A stretch of DNA of 64,000 bases from Macondimonas sp035325645 (lineage in GTDB: Bacteria > Pseudomonadota > Gammaproteobacteria > UBA5335): positions 1 through 64,000 of the forward strand of contig DAOKZK010000007.1 in assembly GCA_035325645.1 (NCBI GenBank), read 5' to 3'. A program made the translations under genes and the position numbers. Shown piece by piece: positions 8,347-17,332 of the stretch. Each line of letters starts with the position of its first letter. Within the stretch, counting starts at the first letter, position 1. A model generated the notes under the pieces. The model made no database searches, was not told the DNA's origin, and saw only the letters and a program-made list of their open reading frames with translations.

Positions 8347-9041
8347 CGGGTCAGGCGTCCCGGCCTCTTGGCGGTCCGGGCGCAGGCGACGAGGCCATGA
8401 ACGACGTAACCTACGACCACATCATCCGCCGGCTCGAGCACTCGTTGCCCGCGCCGCCGCCTGCATGCCTGCACGAGTTTCCCGGGCCGCTGAACCTCCC
8501 GCTGGATCTGCTGCCGGTGCCGCTGGAACGTCTGCGCCCCGCTGCCGTGCTGGTCCCGATCGTGCGCGATCCATCGGGGCCACGCATGCTGCTGACACAG
8601 CGCAATGCGCAGCTCCGTCACCATGGCGGGCAGATCAGTTTCCCCGGCGGCGGCGCTGAAGCCGACGATGTCGATGCGGCCTGGACCGCGCTGCGCGAAA
8701 GCGAGGAAGAGCTGGGGTTGCCGCCCGATCAGGTGCAGGTGGTCGGCTATCTCGACCCGCACGTGACGGTCAGCGGATTTTGCATCACGCCGGTGGTGGG
8801 GTTGGTGCCGCCGGCATTGCCCCTGCGGCCCGATCCCGCCGAAGTCGCCGAGATCTTCGAGGTCCCGCTGGACTTCTTGTTGGACCCGGCCAACCACGAG
8901 CGCCGGGTTGCCCGGATGCGGGACCGGGAACTGGTCTATCACGCCATCGCCTATGGTCCGTGGAACATCTGGGGGGCGACCGCCGCGATGATCATCAACC
9001 TGGCCGAGAAGCTCCGTTCGGCCACGCCGGAACAGATCTGA
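8343..9041 (+). CDS. Nudix hydrolase, CoA pyrophosphatase-like (NudL/YeaB)
   Basis: Up to 232 residues. The Nudix box lies in GGAEADDVDAAWTALRESEE followed by ELGL (about residues 98-123), preceded by the family signature LRHHGGQISFPGG that marks the CoA-pyrophosphatase (UPF0035/NudL) branch. Such enzymes split CoA into phosphopantetheine and 3',5'-ADP using Mg2+ or Mn2+. The ATG at 8343 overlaps the HIT gene stop codon (ATGA); an alternative ATG at 8398 (MNDVTYDH) would remove a non-conserved N-terminus. It is followed directly by mazG. Confidence 0.87.
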   Translation: MTGQASRPLGGPGAGDEAMNDVTYDHIIRRLEHSLPAPPPACLHEFPGPLNLPLDLLPVPLERLRPAAVLVPIVRDPSGPRMLLTQRNAQLRHHGGQISFPGGGAEADDVDAAWTALRESEEELGLPPDQVQVVGYLDPHVTVSGFCITPVVGLVPPALPLRPDPAEVAEIFEVPLDFLLDPANHERRVARMRDRELVYHAIAYGPWNIWGATAAMIINLAEKLRSATPEQI

Positions 9042-9042
9042 G

Positions 9043-9849
9043 ATGGACGAGTTGCTTCAGGTCATGGCACGACTGCGCGATCCCGAGCGCGGTTGCCCGT
9101 GGGATCGTGCCCAGAATTTCCGCTCTCTCATCCCGTATCTGCTCGAGGAGAGCTATGAGGTCGTCGAGGTGCTGGAGGCAGCCGATCCGGACCCTGCGGC
9201 CCTGCGCGAGGAGTTGGGCGATCTGCTGTTCCAGGTGGTGTTTCACAGCCGTCTGGCCGAGGAGCGCGGCTGGTTCGATTTCGAGGGCGTTGCCGCGAGC
9301 ATGGCGGAGAAGCTCGTCCGTCGCCATCCCCATGTCTTTGCCGATCCGGGCATCGGGCACGACCCGGCCCGGTGGGATGCGATCAAGATTGAGGAACGGC
9401 ATGCAGCCGGCAAGTCGAAAGGCTCGCTGGCCGATGTGCCGGCGGCCCTGCCGGCGCTGATGCGCGCGCAAAAGCTGGGGCGTCGCGCGGCGCGGGTGGG
9501 GTTCGACTGGCGCACGACCGCTGCCGTGCTGGCCAAGGTGCGGGAAGAACTCGACGAACTGGAAGCGGCCCTGAGCGATGAGGAGCCCACCGAGCGGGTC
9601 GATGAGGAACTGGGCGATCTGCTCTTTGCCGTCGCGCAGGCGAGCCGCTTCCTGGCGCTGGACGCCGAGATCGCCTTGCGGCGGGCCAATGCCAAGTTCG
9701 AGCGCCGCTTTGGATGGATCGAGGCTGAGTTGGCACGGGAGGGCTTGCGCCCTGAGCCTGCGCATGTCGCGCGCATGGAAGCATTGTGGGGTCTGGTCAG
9801 GCAACGGGAACGGGAAGGCTCGATCGAGCCGGGGAGCGAACATGCATGA
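9043..9849 (+). CDS. mazG: Nucleoside triphosphate pyrophosphohydrolase MazG
   Basis: A 268-residue protein with two MazG repeats. The first has CPWDRAQNFRSL and the metal-binding EESYEVVEVLE / EELGDLLFQVVFHSR, and the second has EELDELEAAL / DEELGDLLFAVAQ; the interdomain segment is KIEERHAAGKSKGS. MazG hydrolyses all NTPs and dNTPs to monophosphates and limits (p)ppGpp-related stress effects in E. coli. It begins one base after the Nudix stop codon and overlaps the next gene by 8 bases. Confidence 0.94.
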   Translation: MDELLQVMARLRDPERGCPWDRAQNFRSLIPYLLEESYEVVEVLEAADPDPAALREELGDLLFQVVFHSRLAEERGWFDFEGVAASMAEKLVRRHPHVFADPGIGHDPARWDAIKIEERHAAGKSKGSLADVPAALPALMRAQKLGRRAARVGFDWRTTAAVLAKVREELDELEAALSDEEPTERVDEELGDLLFAVAQASRFLALDAEIALRRANAKFERRFGWIEAELAREGLRPEPAHVARMEALWGLVRQREREGSIEPGSEHA

Positions 9850-10552
9850 TGGGATGAGATGGCGGCGGGCGCTCGGCGTCTGGCTGTTGGCCGGAAGCGC
9901 GCTGCTGCCGGCGGCGCATGCCGATGAGTTGCATTACAACCTGATCAGCCTCACCGGCGAGGCACGCGAGGAGGTGCCCAACGACTGGATGCGGGCCGTC
10001 CTGGCGCTCGAGGTGAGGGATCGGGATCCAGCACGCCTCGGGCAGGCGCTGAATCGCCGTGTCGAGCAGGCCTTGGCGAAGTCGCGCGCATTTGCCGAGG
10101 TTCGCCTGCAAAGTCAGGGTTATCAGACGTTTCCGGAAACGGACGAGAAGGGCAAGTTCGTCGCCTGGCGCGGGCAAGCGCAGATCGCGGCCGAGAGCGC
10201 CGACTTCGATCGCCTCGGCAAACTGATCGGCGAACTGCAGGCCGATGGACTCGTGGTGCAAGGCATTGATTTCATGGTGTCGCCCAAGCGTCGCCAAGAG
10301 GTCGAGGACGCCCTGACGAAGTCGGCGATCGGTGCCTTTCGCCAGCGCGCCCGCCTCGCGCAGCAGGCCTTGGATGCGCCCGGTTTTCGGGTCGTGGAAC
10401 TGCAGATCGACGGCGGGCCCGAGGGTATGCCCTACCGGCCGGTCATGCGGATGATGAGCGCCGCGAAGCAGGATGCCGTTCCCCTTGAGACGCGGTCGGG
10501 GACCACGGCCCTGGTCGTCCGTGTCAGCGGACGGGTGCAACTCGATCCGTGA
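9842..10552 (+). CDS. SIMPL domain (DUF541) exported protein
   Basis: A 236-residue protein with a signal peptide (WLLAGSALLPAAHADE, cleavage near residue 27). The body resembles the SIMPL/DUF541 family: it starts with ISLTGEAREEVPNDW and has the paired pattern of a helix carrying AEVRLQSQGYQTFPE and a later strand ending LVVRVSGRVQL. The molecular role of bacterial SIMPL proteins is not settled; some are periplasmic or outer-membrane linked (BP26, YggE). It overlaps the mazG stop codon. Confidence 0.78.
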   Translation: MHDGMRWRRALGVWLLAGSALLPAAHADELHYNLISLTGEAREEVPNDWMRAVLALEVRDRDPARLGQALNRRVEQALAKSRAFAEVRLQSQGYQTFPETDEKGKFVAWRGQAQIAAESADFDRLGKLIGELQADGLVVQGIDFMVSPKRRQEVEDALTKSAIGAFRQRARLAQQALDAPGFRVVELQIDGGPEGMPYRPVMRMMSAAKQDAVPLETRSGTTALVVRVSGRVQLDP

Positions 10553-10664
10553 CCGCCCTGCGACCGACCGCCTCCGGGTGCGCCCCGGATGTCGAATCAT
10601 GGAAGATCCTGTGCCAGCGCCGCGCAGGATCGATCGCTGTCCCCTGACGAGAAGGAGTCTGCTG

Positions 10665-11135
10665 ATGAAGATCGACATCGGAATCCCGGAAACCGAGCGT
10701 GCCAAGATCGCCGAAGGCCTGTCCCGACTGCTGGCCGATACCTATACGCTGTATCTCAAGACCCACAATTTTCACTGGAACGTGACCGGCCCCATGTTCC
10801 AGACCCTGCACCTCATGTTCGAGACGCAGTACACCGAACTCGCGCTGGCGGTCGACCAGATCGCCGAGCGCATCCGGTCGCTGGGTTTTCCGGCGCCGGG
10901 GACGTACAAGGCCTTTGCCGAGCTCGGCAGCATCAAAGAGACCGATGGCGTTCCCAAGGCAACGGACATGATCCGTCTCTTGGTCGAGGGGCAGGAGGCC
11001 GTGGTGCGCACCGCCCGGGCGCTGTTTCCGGCGGTGGAATCGGCGGGCGATGAGGCAACCGCCGACCTGCTCACCCAGCGCATCCAGGTGCACGAAAAGA
11101 CGGCCTGGATGCTGCGCAGTCTGCTCGACACCTGA
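10665..11135 (+). CDS. dps: Dps-type ferritin-like DNA-protection protein
   Basis: A 156-residue protein with the Dps ferroxidase pattern: THNFHWNVTGPMFQTLHLMFE (about residues 36-56) gives the His, Asp/Glu and Trp ligands at the dimer interface, and a helical C-terminus ends VHEKTAWMLRSLL. Dps forms 12-mers that oxidise Fe(II) with peroxide and store iron. GAAGGAG lies 8 bases upstream of the ATG at 10665, which excludes a longer reading with no site. A strong terminator follows. Confidence 0.92.
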   Translation: MKIDIGIPETERAKIAEGLSRLLADTYTLYLKTHNFHWNVTGPMFQTLHLMFETQYTELALAVDQIAERIRSLGFPAPGTYKAFAELGSIKETDGVPKATDMIRLLVEGQEAVVRTARALFPAVESAGDEATADLLTQRIQVHEKTAWMLRSLLDT

Positions 11136-11163
11136 CGCCTCCACGCATCGATTCGTCGTCGCG

Positions 11164-11193
11164 ATCGCCCCGCCTGCGCGGGGCGATTTTTTT
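11164..11193 (+). terminator. Rho-independent terminator after dps
   Basis: A perfect 10-bp stem (ATCGCCCCGC at 11164-11173 with GCGGGGCGAT at 11178-11187) has a 4-base loop and runs into seven T residues on the plus strand. There is no matching T-run on the minus strand, so it ends only the dps transcript, just before the convergent symporter gene. Confidence 0.95.
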
Positions 11194-11202
11194 GGCTGCG
11201 GC

Positions 11203-12588
11203 TCAGCAGGGATCGGCAGCAGGTGGAGTTTGGGGCTCGCGGGAGAAGGGGACGGCCAGGAGATAGGCCGCCAGCGCCAGACCTAGGGACAGCAGGTACG
11301 GCGCTTCCAGTTCCAGCACATGGGCGCCGATCAGGTAGCTCAGCGTGCCGACGACCAGCGCTGCATAGGCGCTTGGTCTCGCGCCCACGCGCGGCAGCCA
11401 CAGCCCGAAGACGAGCAGGACCAGGATCCCCGCCGTGCCGAGCGCGGAGGATTCCTGCACCAGGGCATAGATGCTGTCACTGGCCAGCGCGATGGCATAG
11501 GCGAGGATGCCGAACAGCACCACGGCCGCACGATCCAGCCGCACCCGGCCGCTTTCCCGCACCCGCGGAAACAGCGGCGCGACGACGTTGTGGGCGAGCA
11601 GAGACCCGGCCACCAGCAACGCGCCCGAAAGGGTCGAGAGGATGGCCGAGACCAGGGCGCCGAGGAACAGGACGTAGAGCGGCATCGGCAAATACTGCTG
11701 CGCGAACAGGGACAGCACCTGCTCAGACTCCTGATCGTCCCCGATGAAAGCGCCCGCACCCAAACCGACCATCATCGGCAACAGCCCCAGCACCAGATAC
11801 AGCGCCCCGGCCCCGACGGTGGCGCGCGCCGCGAGTCGGGCCCCGCGCATGGACAGCGCGCGCGACGCCAGTTCCTGCGCCGCGATGGTGGAAAAGATGG
11901 GGATCGCGAGCGTTTCCAGCGCATCGAGGGTGCTGCGGCCATGGGTCGGGTCGAGCCGCGTGGTCGGCTGCGCGGCCAGTTGCTCCGCCCCGCCCAGGGC
12001 GATGAAGACGCCGAACAGCACCAAGACCCCGGCGATCAGCACAACCCCCTGGACCAGATCGGTGACTGCATCGGCCCACATGCCGCCGATGGCGGTGTAG
12101 AGGATCACCACCAGCGCGGCGAGCGTGATGGCCACCAGCAGACCCACTTCGCTGACCGAGGCCAGGATCTGCCCGAAGGCGCGGATCTGGGCCGCAGCCC
12201 ACATGACGGAGGAGGGAATCATGATCAAGGCTGCCAGGCGTTCGACGCCGACGCCCCAGCGCGGGCGGAAGAGATCTGCGAGGGTGACCAGTCCGCGCCG
12301 CCAGAGGCCGGCCGCGAAGAACAGGCCGAACGCCACCATGCCGAGTGTGTAGCCGAAGGGATCGGCCAGCACGCCCGACATGCCCGATGCATAGGCCTCG
12401 CCAGCGGCCCCGATGCAGGTCTCCGCACCGTACCAGGTGGCGAAGACGCTGAAGGTGCCGAGCCATGGCCCAAGGCTGCGGCCAGCCAACAGATAGTCGG
12501 TTTCACTGCGCACGCGCCGGGCGAACCAGGCCGCCACGACGAGCTGTGAGACGACGTAGGCCAGGATGCAGGCCAGAACGAGATTCAC
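11203..12588 (-). CDS. Solute:sodium symporter (SSS) family transporter
   Basis: A 461-residue integral membrane protein with about 13 hydrophobic segments. Family signatures include YLLAGRSLGPWLGTFSVFATW near the N-terminus, AIGGMWADAVTDLVQG in the middle and LSTLSGALLVAGSLLAHNVV later. SSS carriers couple solute uptake to sodium; the substrate cannot be told from sequence. The start is a GTG at 12586-12588 with AAGGAG 7 bases upstream; a longer reading to 12690 lacks support. Its first 119 bases are copied at 17333-17451. Confidence 0.88.
   Translation of the reverse strand: MNLVLACILAYVVSQLVVAAWFARRVRSETDYLLAGRSLGPWLGTFSVFATWYGAETCIGAAGEAYASGMSGVLADPFGYTLGMVAFGLFFAAGLWRRGLVTLADLFRPRWGVGVERLAALIMIPSSVMWAAAQIRAFGQILASVSEVGLLVAITLAALVVILYTAIGGMWADAVTDLVQGVVLIAGVLVLFGVFIALGGAEQLAAQPTTRLDPTHGRSTLDALETLAIPIFSTIAAQELASRALSMRGARLAARATVGAGALYLVLGLLPMMVGLGAGAFIGDDQESEQVLSLFAQQYLPMPLYVLFLGALVSAILSTLSGALLVAGSLLAHNVVAPLFPRVRESGRVRLDRAAVVLFGILAYAIALASDSIYALVQESSALGTAGILVLLVFGLWLPRVGARPSAYAALVVGTLSYLIGAHVLELEAPYLLSLGLALAAYLLAVPFSREPQTPPAADPC
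12469..12587. repeat. Direct repeat, proximal copy (symporter 5' end)
   Basis: This 119-bp segment matches 17333-17451 in the same orientation with one substitution (12482). The two copies are 4,864 bases apart and flank the whole pilus operon, so recombination between them would remove it. Confidence 0.93.
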
Positions 12589-12871
12589 CGCCGCGCTCCT
12601 TGAAAAACGAAGAACCTGCGCCGCCGGGATGGCCGTTGCGGCGCGCGGCGGCACGATATTGTCCGTATTCCGCGCGGCGCACAACACCACTTGACGGATT
12701 GCGGGCAGCGGGCCGAGTCATGGCCGCAATTCACCTTGCCGAAGGCCGATGATGCCGGTCAGTTTTTTCTGCGTCGGGCGTCAAGATAAACGTTCCATTG
12801 CCGTTACAACGGGTGAGCATGCACCAAGAACAAATCATCCCGCATGCCATGTCAAAAAAATGGTGAACGAC

Positions 12872-13381
12872 ATGAAAACTCAAAACCAAAACAAACCAAT
12901 TGCCCGCCGCTCCCGTCTCCTGTCCCTGGTCGTCCTGGCGCTGCTGCCCGCGACGCCCGCTTTGGCCGCCACAGCCACGACCACCTTTCAGGTGACCGCG
13001 ACCGTGCTCGGAACCTGTCTGATCTCGGCCAACAATCTGGCCTTTGGCAATTACAGTGGCACGCAGGTCGATGGGACCACCACGCTTTCGGTCACCTGCA
13101 CCAACACCACGACCTACAACGTCGGCCTCGATGCGGGAACCGGATCCGGCGCCACGGTGAGCAACCGCAAAATGACTGGTGGCAGCGAAACGCTCGACTA
13201 TGCGCTCTATTCCAACAGCGGCCGCACCACCAATTGGGGCAACACCGTCGGAACGGATACCGTCTCGGGCACCGGGAACGGCAGCGCCCAAACGCTCACC
13301 GTCTATGGACGTATCGCGGCTTCCCAATATCCGGCGCCGGCGTCCTACAGCGACACCATCACCGCCACCATCACGTACTGA
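12872..13381 (+). CDS. Spore coat U domain pilin, probable major rod subunit of an archaic chaperone-usher pilus
   Basis: A 169-residue exported protein: basic start, hydrophobic core and a cleavage near ATPALA. The mature part has an N-terminal donor-strand-like segment (TATTTFQVTATV) before the first Cys, then the SCPU fold with CLISANNLAFGNYSG, LSVTCTN, a VSNRKM turn and the C-terminal SDTITATITY. This resembles CsuA/B-type major subunits of archaic pili, which are assembled by donor-strand exchange. The ATG at 12872 is preferred because GGTG lies just upstream. It is four bases from the chaperone gene. Confidence 0.85.
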   Translation: MKTQNQNKPIARRSRLLSLVVLALLPATPALAATATTTFQVTATVLGTCLISANNLAFGNYSGTQVDGTTTLSVTCTNTTTYNVGLDAGTGSGATVSNRKMTGGSETLDYALYSNSGRTTNWGNTVGTDTVSGTGNGSAQTLTVYGRIAASQYPAPASYSDTITATITY

Positions 13382-13384
13382 ATC

Positions 13385-14140
13385 ATGCCGCCATCCCGTC
13401 TGCCCACCCGCCTGATGGCCGGTCTGCTGCTGATCGGCGCCGTGTTGGCGCCGATCGCGGCTCGGGCCGGTGGTCAGGCGATGACGGTGATGCCCGTGAC
13501 CCTGCAATTCGCACCAGGGCAGCGCTCCGGGGTTTTGACGCTCACCAATCAGGGCGCGCAGCCCGCTGCCTTCCAGATCCGGGCCTATGCCTGGGATCAG
13601 GCGGAGGGGATCGATCGGCTCACCCCATCCACTGCCCTGGTGGTCAGCCCACCTCTGGGCAGCATCGCTCCGGGCGTCCCGCAGACGGTGCGCCTGGTTC
13701 TGAAAGAGACGCCGAGAGATCGGGAGGCGAGTTACCGCATTCTGGTCGATCAGATTCCTCCGCCGGCCGAGCCGGGGGTGGTCGGTTTTGCCTTGCGATT
13801 TTCCCTGCCGATCTTTGTTCCGCCCCCGATCCGGATCGCTCCCCAGATCCGCTGGTCGATCGTGATGGACCAGACCGAAGACGCAATGGCGTATCTGGTG
13901 GCGGAAAACACCGGCGGTCAGCATGCGAAGATCCTGGAGGCTGTTTTGATCACACCGGACGGCGCGACGCAGCACATCGATGCCGTGGGGCAATCGCCCT
14001 ATGTGCTGGCGCAAAGTATACGGCGCTGGCCGATCCCTGATCCCGGCCAGGTCGCGAACGCTCATGGAGGGATTCAACTCAAGGGGCGCAGCGATGCCGG
14101 TGCCATCGATCAGATGGTGACCTTGCGTGCGCCGCCATGA
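13385..14140 (+). CDS. Periplasmic pilus chaperone (PapD-like, CsuC type)
   Basis: A 251-residue protein with a signal peptide (about residues 1-28) and two Ig-like domains. The first has VMPVTLQFAPGQRSGVLTLTN with the conserved strand pattern and QTVRLVLKETP (G1 strand area), and the second begins near PQIRWSIVMD. Chaperones of this class cap pilin subunits in the periplasm and bring them to the usher. The gene sits between the first pilin and the usher and overlaps the usher by 14 bases. Confidence 0.9.
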   Translation: MPPSRLPTRLMAGLLLIGAVLAPIAARAGGQAMTVMPVTLQFAPGQRSGVLTLTNQGAQPAAFQIRAYAWDQAEGIDRLTPSTALVVSPPLGSIAPGVPQTVRLVLKETPRDREASYRILVDQIPPPAEPGVVGFALRFSLPIFVPPPIRIAPQIRWSIVMDQTEDAMAYLVAENTGGQHAKILEAVLITPDGATQHIDAVGQSPYVLAQSIRRWPIPDPGQVANAHGGIQLKGRSDAGAIDQMVTLRAPP

Positions 14141-16592
14141 CCGGTCCGCGCCGCCGTGGGTCTGGATTCTGGGGCTGTTGTTGATGCTGGTCAGCCCGCT
14201 CCGAGCCGCCGGCGATCTCAGTCCACCGGCCGCGTCCGATGCCAGCGGTATTCCGCTGGCGCTGGCGGTCAGACTCAACGGGCACGAAACCGGCCTCATC
14301 GGCGAGTTCATCGACCGCAAGGGTATTCTGTTCGCGCGCCCGGATGAACTCGCCGCAATCGGCCTCGAGGTTCCGGCGTCTGTTGCGCCAGCGGTGGATG
14401 GTCTGATCGCCTTGCCGGCTCTGACCGGGGTGACATGGCACCTGGACACCGCGACCCAGACCTTGGAGCTCTCCGCACCGGACGCCCGGATACGTCCCGG
14501 CCGGCTGCAGCTCGGAGCCGAGCCGGCCCCCACGCCGCCGATGGCGCGTGCGGCGGGGGCTGGACTGGACTATATCCTCACAGGACAGCGCGCCGATGGG
14601 CCATCCTCGGCTCAGGGGTGGTTCGATCTGCGGGGGTTCGCCGGGCTCGGCGTCATCAATACCAGCTTCCTGGGGTTTTCCGGCGAGCGTTCGACCCTGC
14701 CGGGCGCCGAGCGCCTCATCCGGCTCGACAGCCAATACAGCTATGCCGATCCCGATGCGCTGCGTCGCTATACGCTGGGCGATTTCATCAGTGCAGGGCT
14801 GAGTTGGACCCGTCCGGTGCGCCTGGGTGGCGCGCGCTATGACGCCGATTTTGCCTTGCGTCCGGATCTGGTCACCATGCCGCTGCCCAGTTTCGTGGGT
14901 TCGAGCGCCGTTCCCACGACGGCCGATGTGCTGATCAACGGCACCCGCGTCTATTCCGGGCAGGTCGCGCCGGGGCCCTTTGAAATCCCGCGCCTGCCGG
15001 TGGTCAGCGGAGCCGGCACGGTCGCAGTCGCCGTGACCGATGCCCTTGGTCGGCAGGTGGTGACCGAGATGCCTTTTTACGCCGCCTCCGAACTGCTCGC
15101 GCCGGGACTGCAAACCTTTTCCCTGGAAACCGGCAAGCTCAGACGGGGCTGGGGACAGATGAACGACGGCTATGGCGATCCGGCTGGCCTGGCGACCTGG
15201 CGGCGCGGCATTTCGCAGTATCTGACGGTCGAGGCGCATGCAGAGGGCGGCGGCGATGTGCAAATGGCAGGCGCGGGGGCCAGCCTGAACGTGGCCAATC
15301 GGGGCGTGCTTCAGCTTGCTGCGGCCGGCAGTCGCGATGATGCAGGGTCGGGCCAGCGCTATGGCCTCGGTTTCCAGCATCTGGGGCGCCGTTTCAGTTT
15401 CGGTGCTTCCTTGCTGCAGACGGCGAAGGACTTCCGGGATCTTGCGACACTGGACGGCAATCTCGTGCCGCGCCGGCAGCTCAGTGCCAATGCCGGTGTG
15501 ACGCTGGGGCGCTGGGGTTCGGTCGGCTTGGGCTATACCGTCCTCGAGCGCGACGCACTCGCCAATCCGGCTTATGTGGCACCGTCGATGTTGCCGCCCA
15601 ACCCCTATCCGCTGATCTATCCGCCTGAACCTGCCGCGCTGGCGCGGGTCGAGCCTCGGTATCTGCAGCCTGCCGAGCGCGCCCGGATCCTGACGGCCAG
15701 TCATTCGGTGCAACTGCTGAACCTGTCGGTCTACTTCACCGGATTTGCCGATCTGGAGCAGCAGGGCGATTACGGCATGCTGGCGGGCATTGCCCTGCCG
15801 TGGGGGGATCGGGATTCACTCGGCGTCAGTATCCATCACGATGGGGACGCGCAAAACCTGCAACTGCAGGCGCAACGCTCGACTCAGGCCGTGGGCGACT
15901 GGGGATATCAGTTCTACGGCAGTGCAGGAGAGCAGGATCGCGCGTTTGCCGACCTGGCCTACAAATCCCCTTGGGCGCGGCTTTCGGTCGGCGCCGATCG
16001 GGGCGCGCAAACGACCACGCTGAAGGCAACGGCTGAAGGCGCGCTCACCTACGTCGACGGCGGGCTGTTCGCCACCAACCCCATCCGCGACAGTTTTGCC
16101 ATCGTGAATACCGATGGCATCGCCGGGGTGCCGGTGCTGTTCGAAAATCGCGAAGTAGGGCAAACCGATGCGTCGGGGCGGCTGCTGGTGCCCGAACTGC
16201 GCGCTTACGATGTCAATCAGCTCGCCATCGATCCGACTGCCGTTCCACCCGATACCGCCATCACCGAGACCAGCCAGCGGGTGCGCCCCGGCGCGCGTTC
16301 CGGGGTCGTGGTGAGTTTTCCGATGCGGATCAGCCAAAGCGCCCTGCTCGAGTTGATCGACGAGTCGGGCCGGCCGATTCCCTTGGGCAGCACGGCCCGG
16401 CTGGGGGCAGGCGGGATCGATGTCCCGGTGGGTCACGATGGACAGACCTACATTGAGGGGCTGGCGGCCGAAAACACGCTGAGGGTGGAGCAGCCGGACG
16501 GGCGGCGCTGCGTGGTGCGCTTCAAGTATCAGCGCGTGCCCGGCACGATTCCGGTGCTCGGACCCTTGCTTTGCCGGGAGCAAGCCCCATGA
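14127..16592 (+). CDS. Outer membrane fimbrial usher (CsuD/FimD type)
   Basis: An 821-residue protein with a signal peptide, an N-terminal domain that begins with IPLALAVRLNGHETGL, a long 24-strand barrel region with a plug segment (ADVLINGTRVYSGQVAPGPF near residue 268) and C-terminal domains starting near VPVLFENREVGQTDASG. Ushers form the outer-membrane pore that receives chaperone-subunit complexes and polymerises the pilus. Length is close to archaic ushers. Its stop codon overlaps the start of the second pilin (ATGA), so it is part of a four-gene operon. Confidence 0.92.
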   Translation: MRRHDRSAPPWVWILGLLLMLVSPLRAAGDLSPPAASDASGIPLALAVRLNGHETGLIGEFIDRKGILFARPDELAAIGLEVPASVAPAVDGLIALPALTGVTWHLDTATQTLELSAPDARIRPGRLQLGAEPAPTPPMARAAGAGLDYILTGQRADGPSSAQGWFDLRGFAGLGVINTSFLGFSGERSTLPGAERLIRLDSQYSYADPDALRRYTLGDFISAGLSWTRPVRLGGARYDADFALRPDLVTMPLPSFVGSSAVPTTADVLINGTRVYSGQVAPGPFEIPRLPVVSGAGTVAVAVTDALGRQVVTEMPFYAASELLAPGLQTFSLETGKLRRGWGQMNDGYGDPAGLATWRRGISQYLTVEAHAEGGGDVQMAGAGASLNVANRGVLQLAAAGSRDDAGSGQRYGLGFQHLGRRFSFGASLLQTAKDFRDLATLDGNLVPRRQLSANAGVTLGRWGSVGLGYTVLERDALANPAYVAPSMLPPNPYPLIYPPEPAALARVEPRYLQPAERARILTASHSVQLLNLSVYFTGFADLEQQGDYGMLAGIALPWGDRDSLGVSIHHDGDAQNLQLQAQRSTQAVGDWGYQFYGSAGEQDRAFADLAYKSPWARLSVGADRGAQTTTLKATAEGALTYVDGGLFATNPIRDSFAIVNTDGIAGVPVLFENREVGQTDASGRLLVPELRAYDVNQLAIDPTAVPPDTAITETSQRVRPGARSGVVVSFPMRISQSALLELIDESGRPIPLGSTARLGAGGIDVPVGHDGQTYIEGLAAENTLRVEQPDGRRCVVRFKYQRVPGTIPVLGPLLCREQAP

Positions 16593-17068
16593 AACGCAGT
16601 TCCCTTGCCCAGATTGCCGGACTGTTGGCGCTGTATTGTGCATCGACGAGCGTGCACGCGGTCACGACGTGCACCGTTTCGGCGACATCGGTCGCCTTCG
16701 GCGTCTACAATCCTGCTTCCGCGACACCGACGGACAGTACGGGCACCATCACCCTTTCCTGCACCGCGAGTGGGTTCGCGGTGCTCCCATCTATAAATAT
16801 CTATGGAAATGCAGGAGGCGCGGGGGGGAATGTGAGTAACCGACGGATGGTGAGCGGTGCAAATACATTAAGTTATCAATTGTATACGAACGCCGTGCGC
16901 AACATCCTCTGGGGTGATGGGACGAACGGCGGGTTCTCCATTTCGACGAGTTTGAGTTTTACCAACAGCGGGAGCGTCTCCGCCACGGTGTATGGCCGCA
17001 TCCCTGCTTTGCAGTCAGCCCTTCCCGGAAACTATGCCGACACCATCACCGTCACGGTGAATTACTGA
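16589..17068 (+). CDS. Spore coat U domain pilin lacking an N-terminal donor strand (possible tip or minor subunit)
   Basis: A 159-residue exported protein with a signal peptide ending VHA. The mature chain starts almost at once with VTTCTVSATSVAFG, so unlike the first pilin it has no obvious N-terminal extension. It then shows the SCPU pattern, including VSNRRM and the C-terminal ADTITVTVNY. In chaperone-usher pili the first subunit assembled does not need a donor strand, so this may be the tip; known CsuE tips have two domains and this has one. The middle (about 16790-16900) is much richer in A and T than its neighbours. Confidence 0.8.
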   Translation: MKRSSLAQIAGLLALYCASTSVHAVTTCTVSATSVAFGVYNPASATPTDSTGTITLSCTASGFAVLPSINIYGNAGGAGGNVSNRRMVSGANTLSYQLYTNAVRNILWGDGTNGGFSISTSLSFTNSGSVSATVYGRIPALQSALPGNYADTITVTVNY

Positions 17069-17174
17069 GCGCGTCCACGGGCCTGCTTCCGCCGCTGCCG
17101 CTCGCCGGGCCGGGTCGTTCCGGGATGGCGACGGCGACAACGGCCTTGAGCCCCGACCCGGATTCGCGCCGGTC

Positions 17175-17329
17175 GAGCTGGGCCTGGATCGTTTTGCCGA
17201 GCGTCTGGCCCAGGGGGTGAGCGAGGTGATCCTCGCCACCAACCCGACGGTGGAAGGCGAGGCCACGGCGCACTATCCGGCCACGCAGGCCGCGCGGGCC
17301 GGGGTGCATGCCAGCCGCTTCGCGCACGG
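17175..17329 (+). pseudogene. Partial copy of recR (Toprim region)
   Basis: 155 bases match recR 7714-7868 in the same orientation with five differences. The fragment has no start, no zinc finger and no stop, so it cannot make RecR. It ends three bases before the copied symporter fragment. Two of the five changes would alter conserved RecR residues, in line with loss of constraint. Confidence 0.9.
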
Positions 17330-17332
17330 AGA

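Noticed and set aside
12749..12871. N-terminal extension of the first pilin
   Set aside because: The extra 41 residues lack a ribosome binding site and would bury the signal peptide in the middle of the protein.
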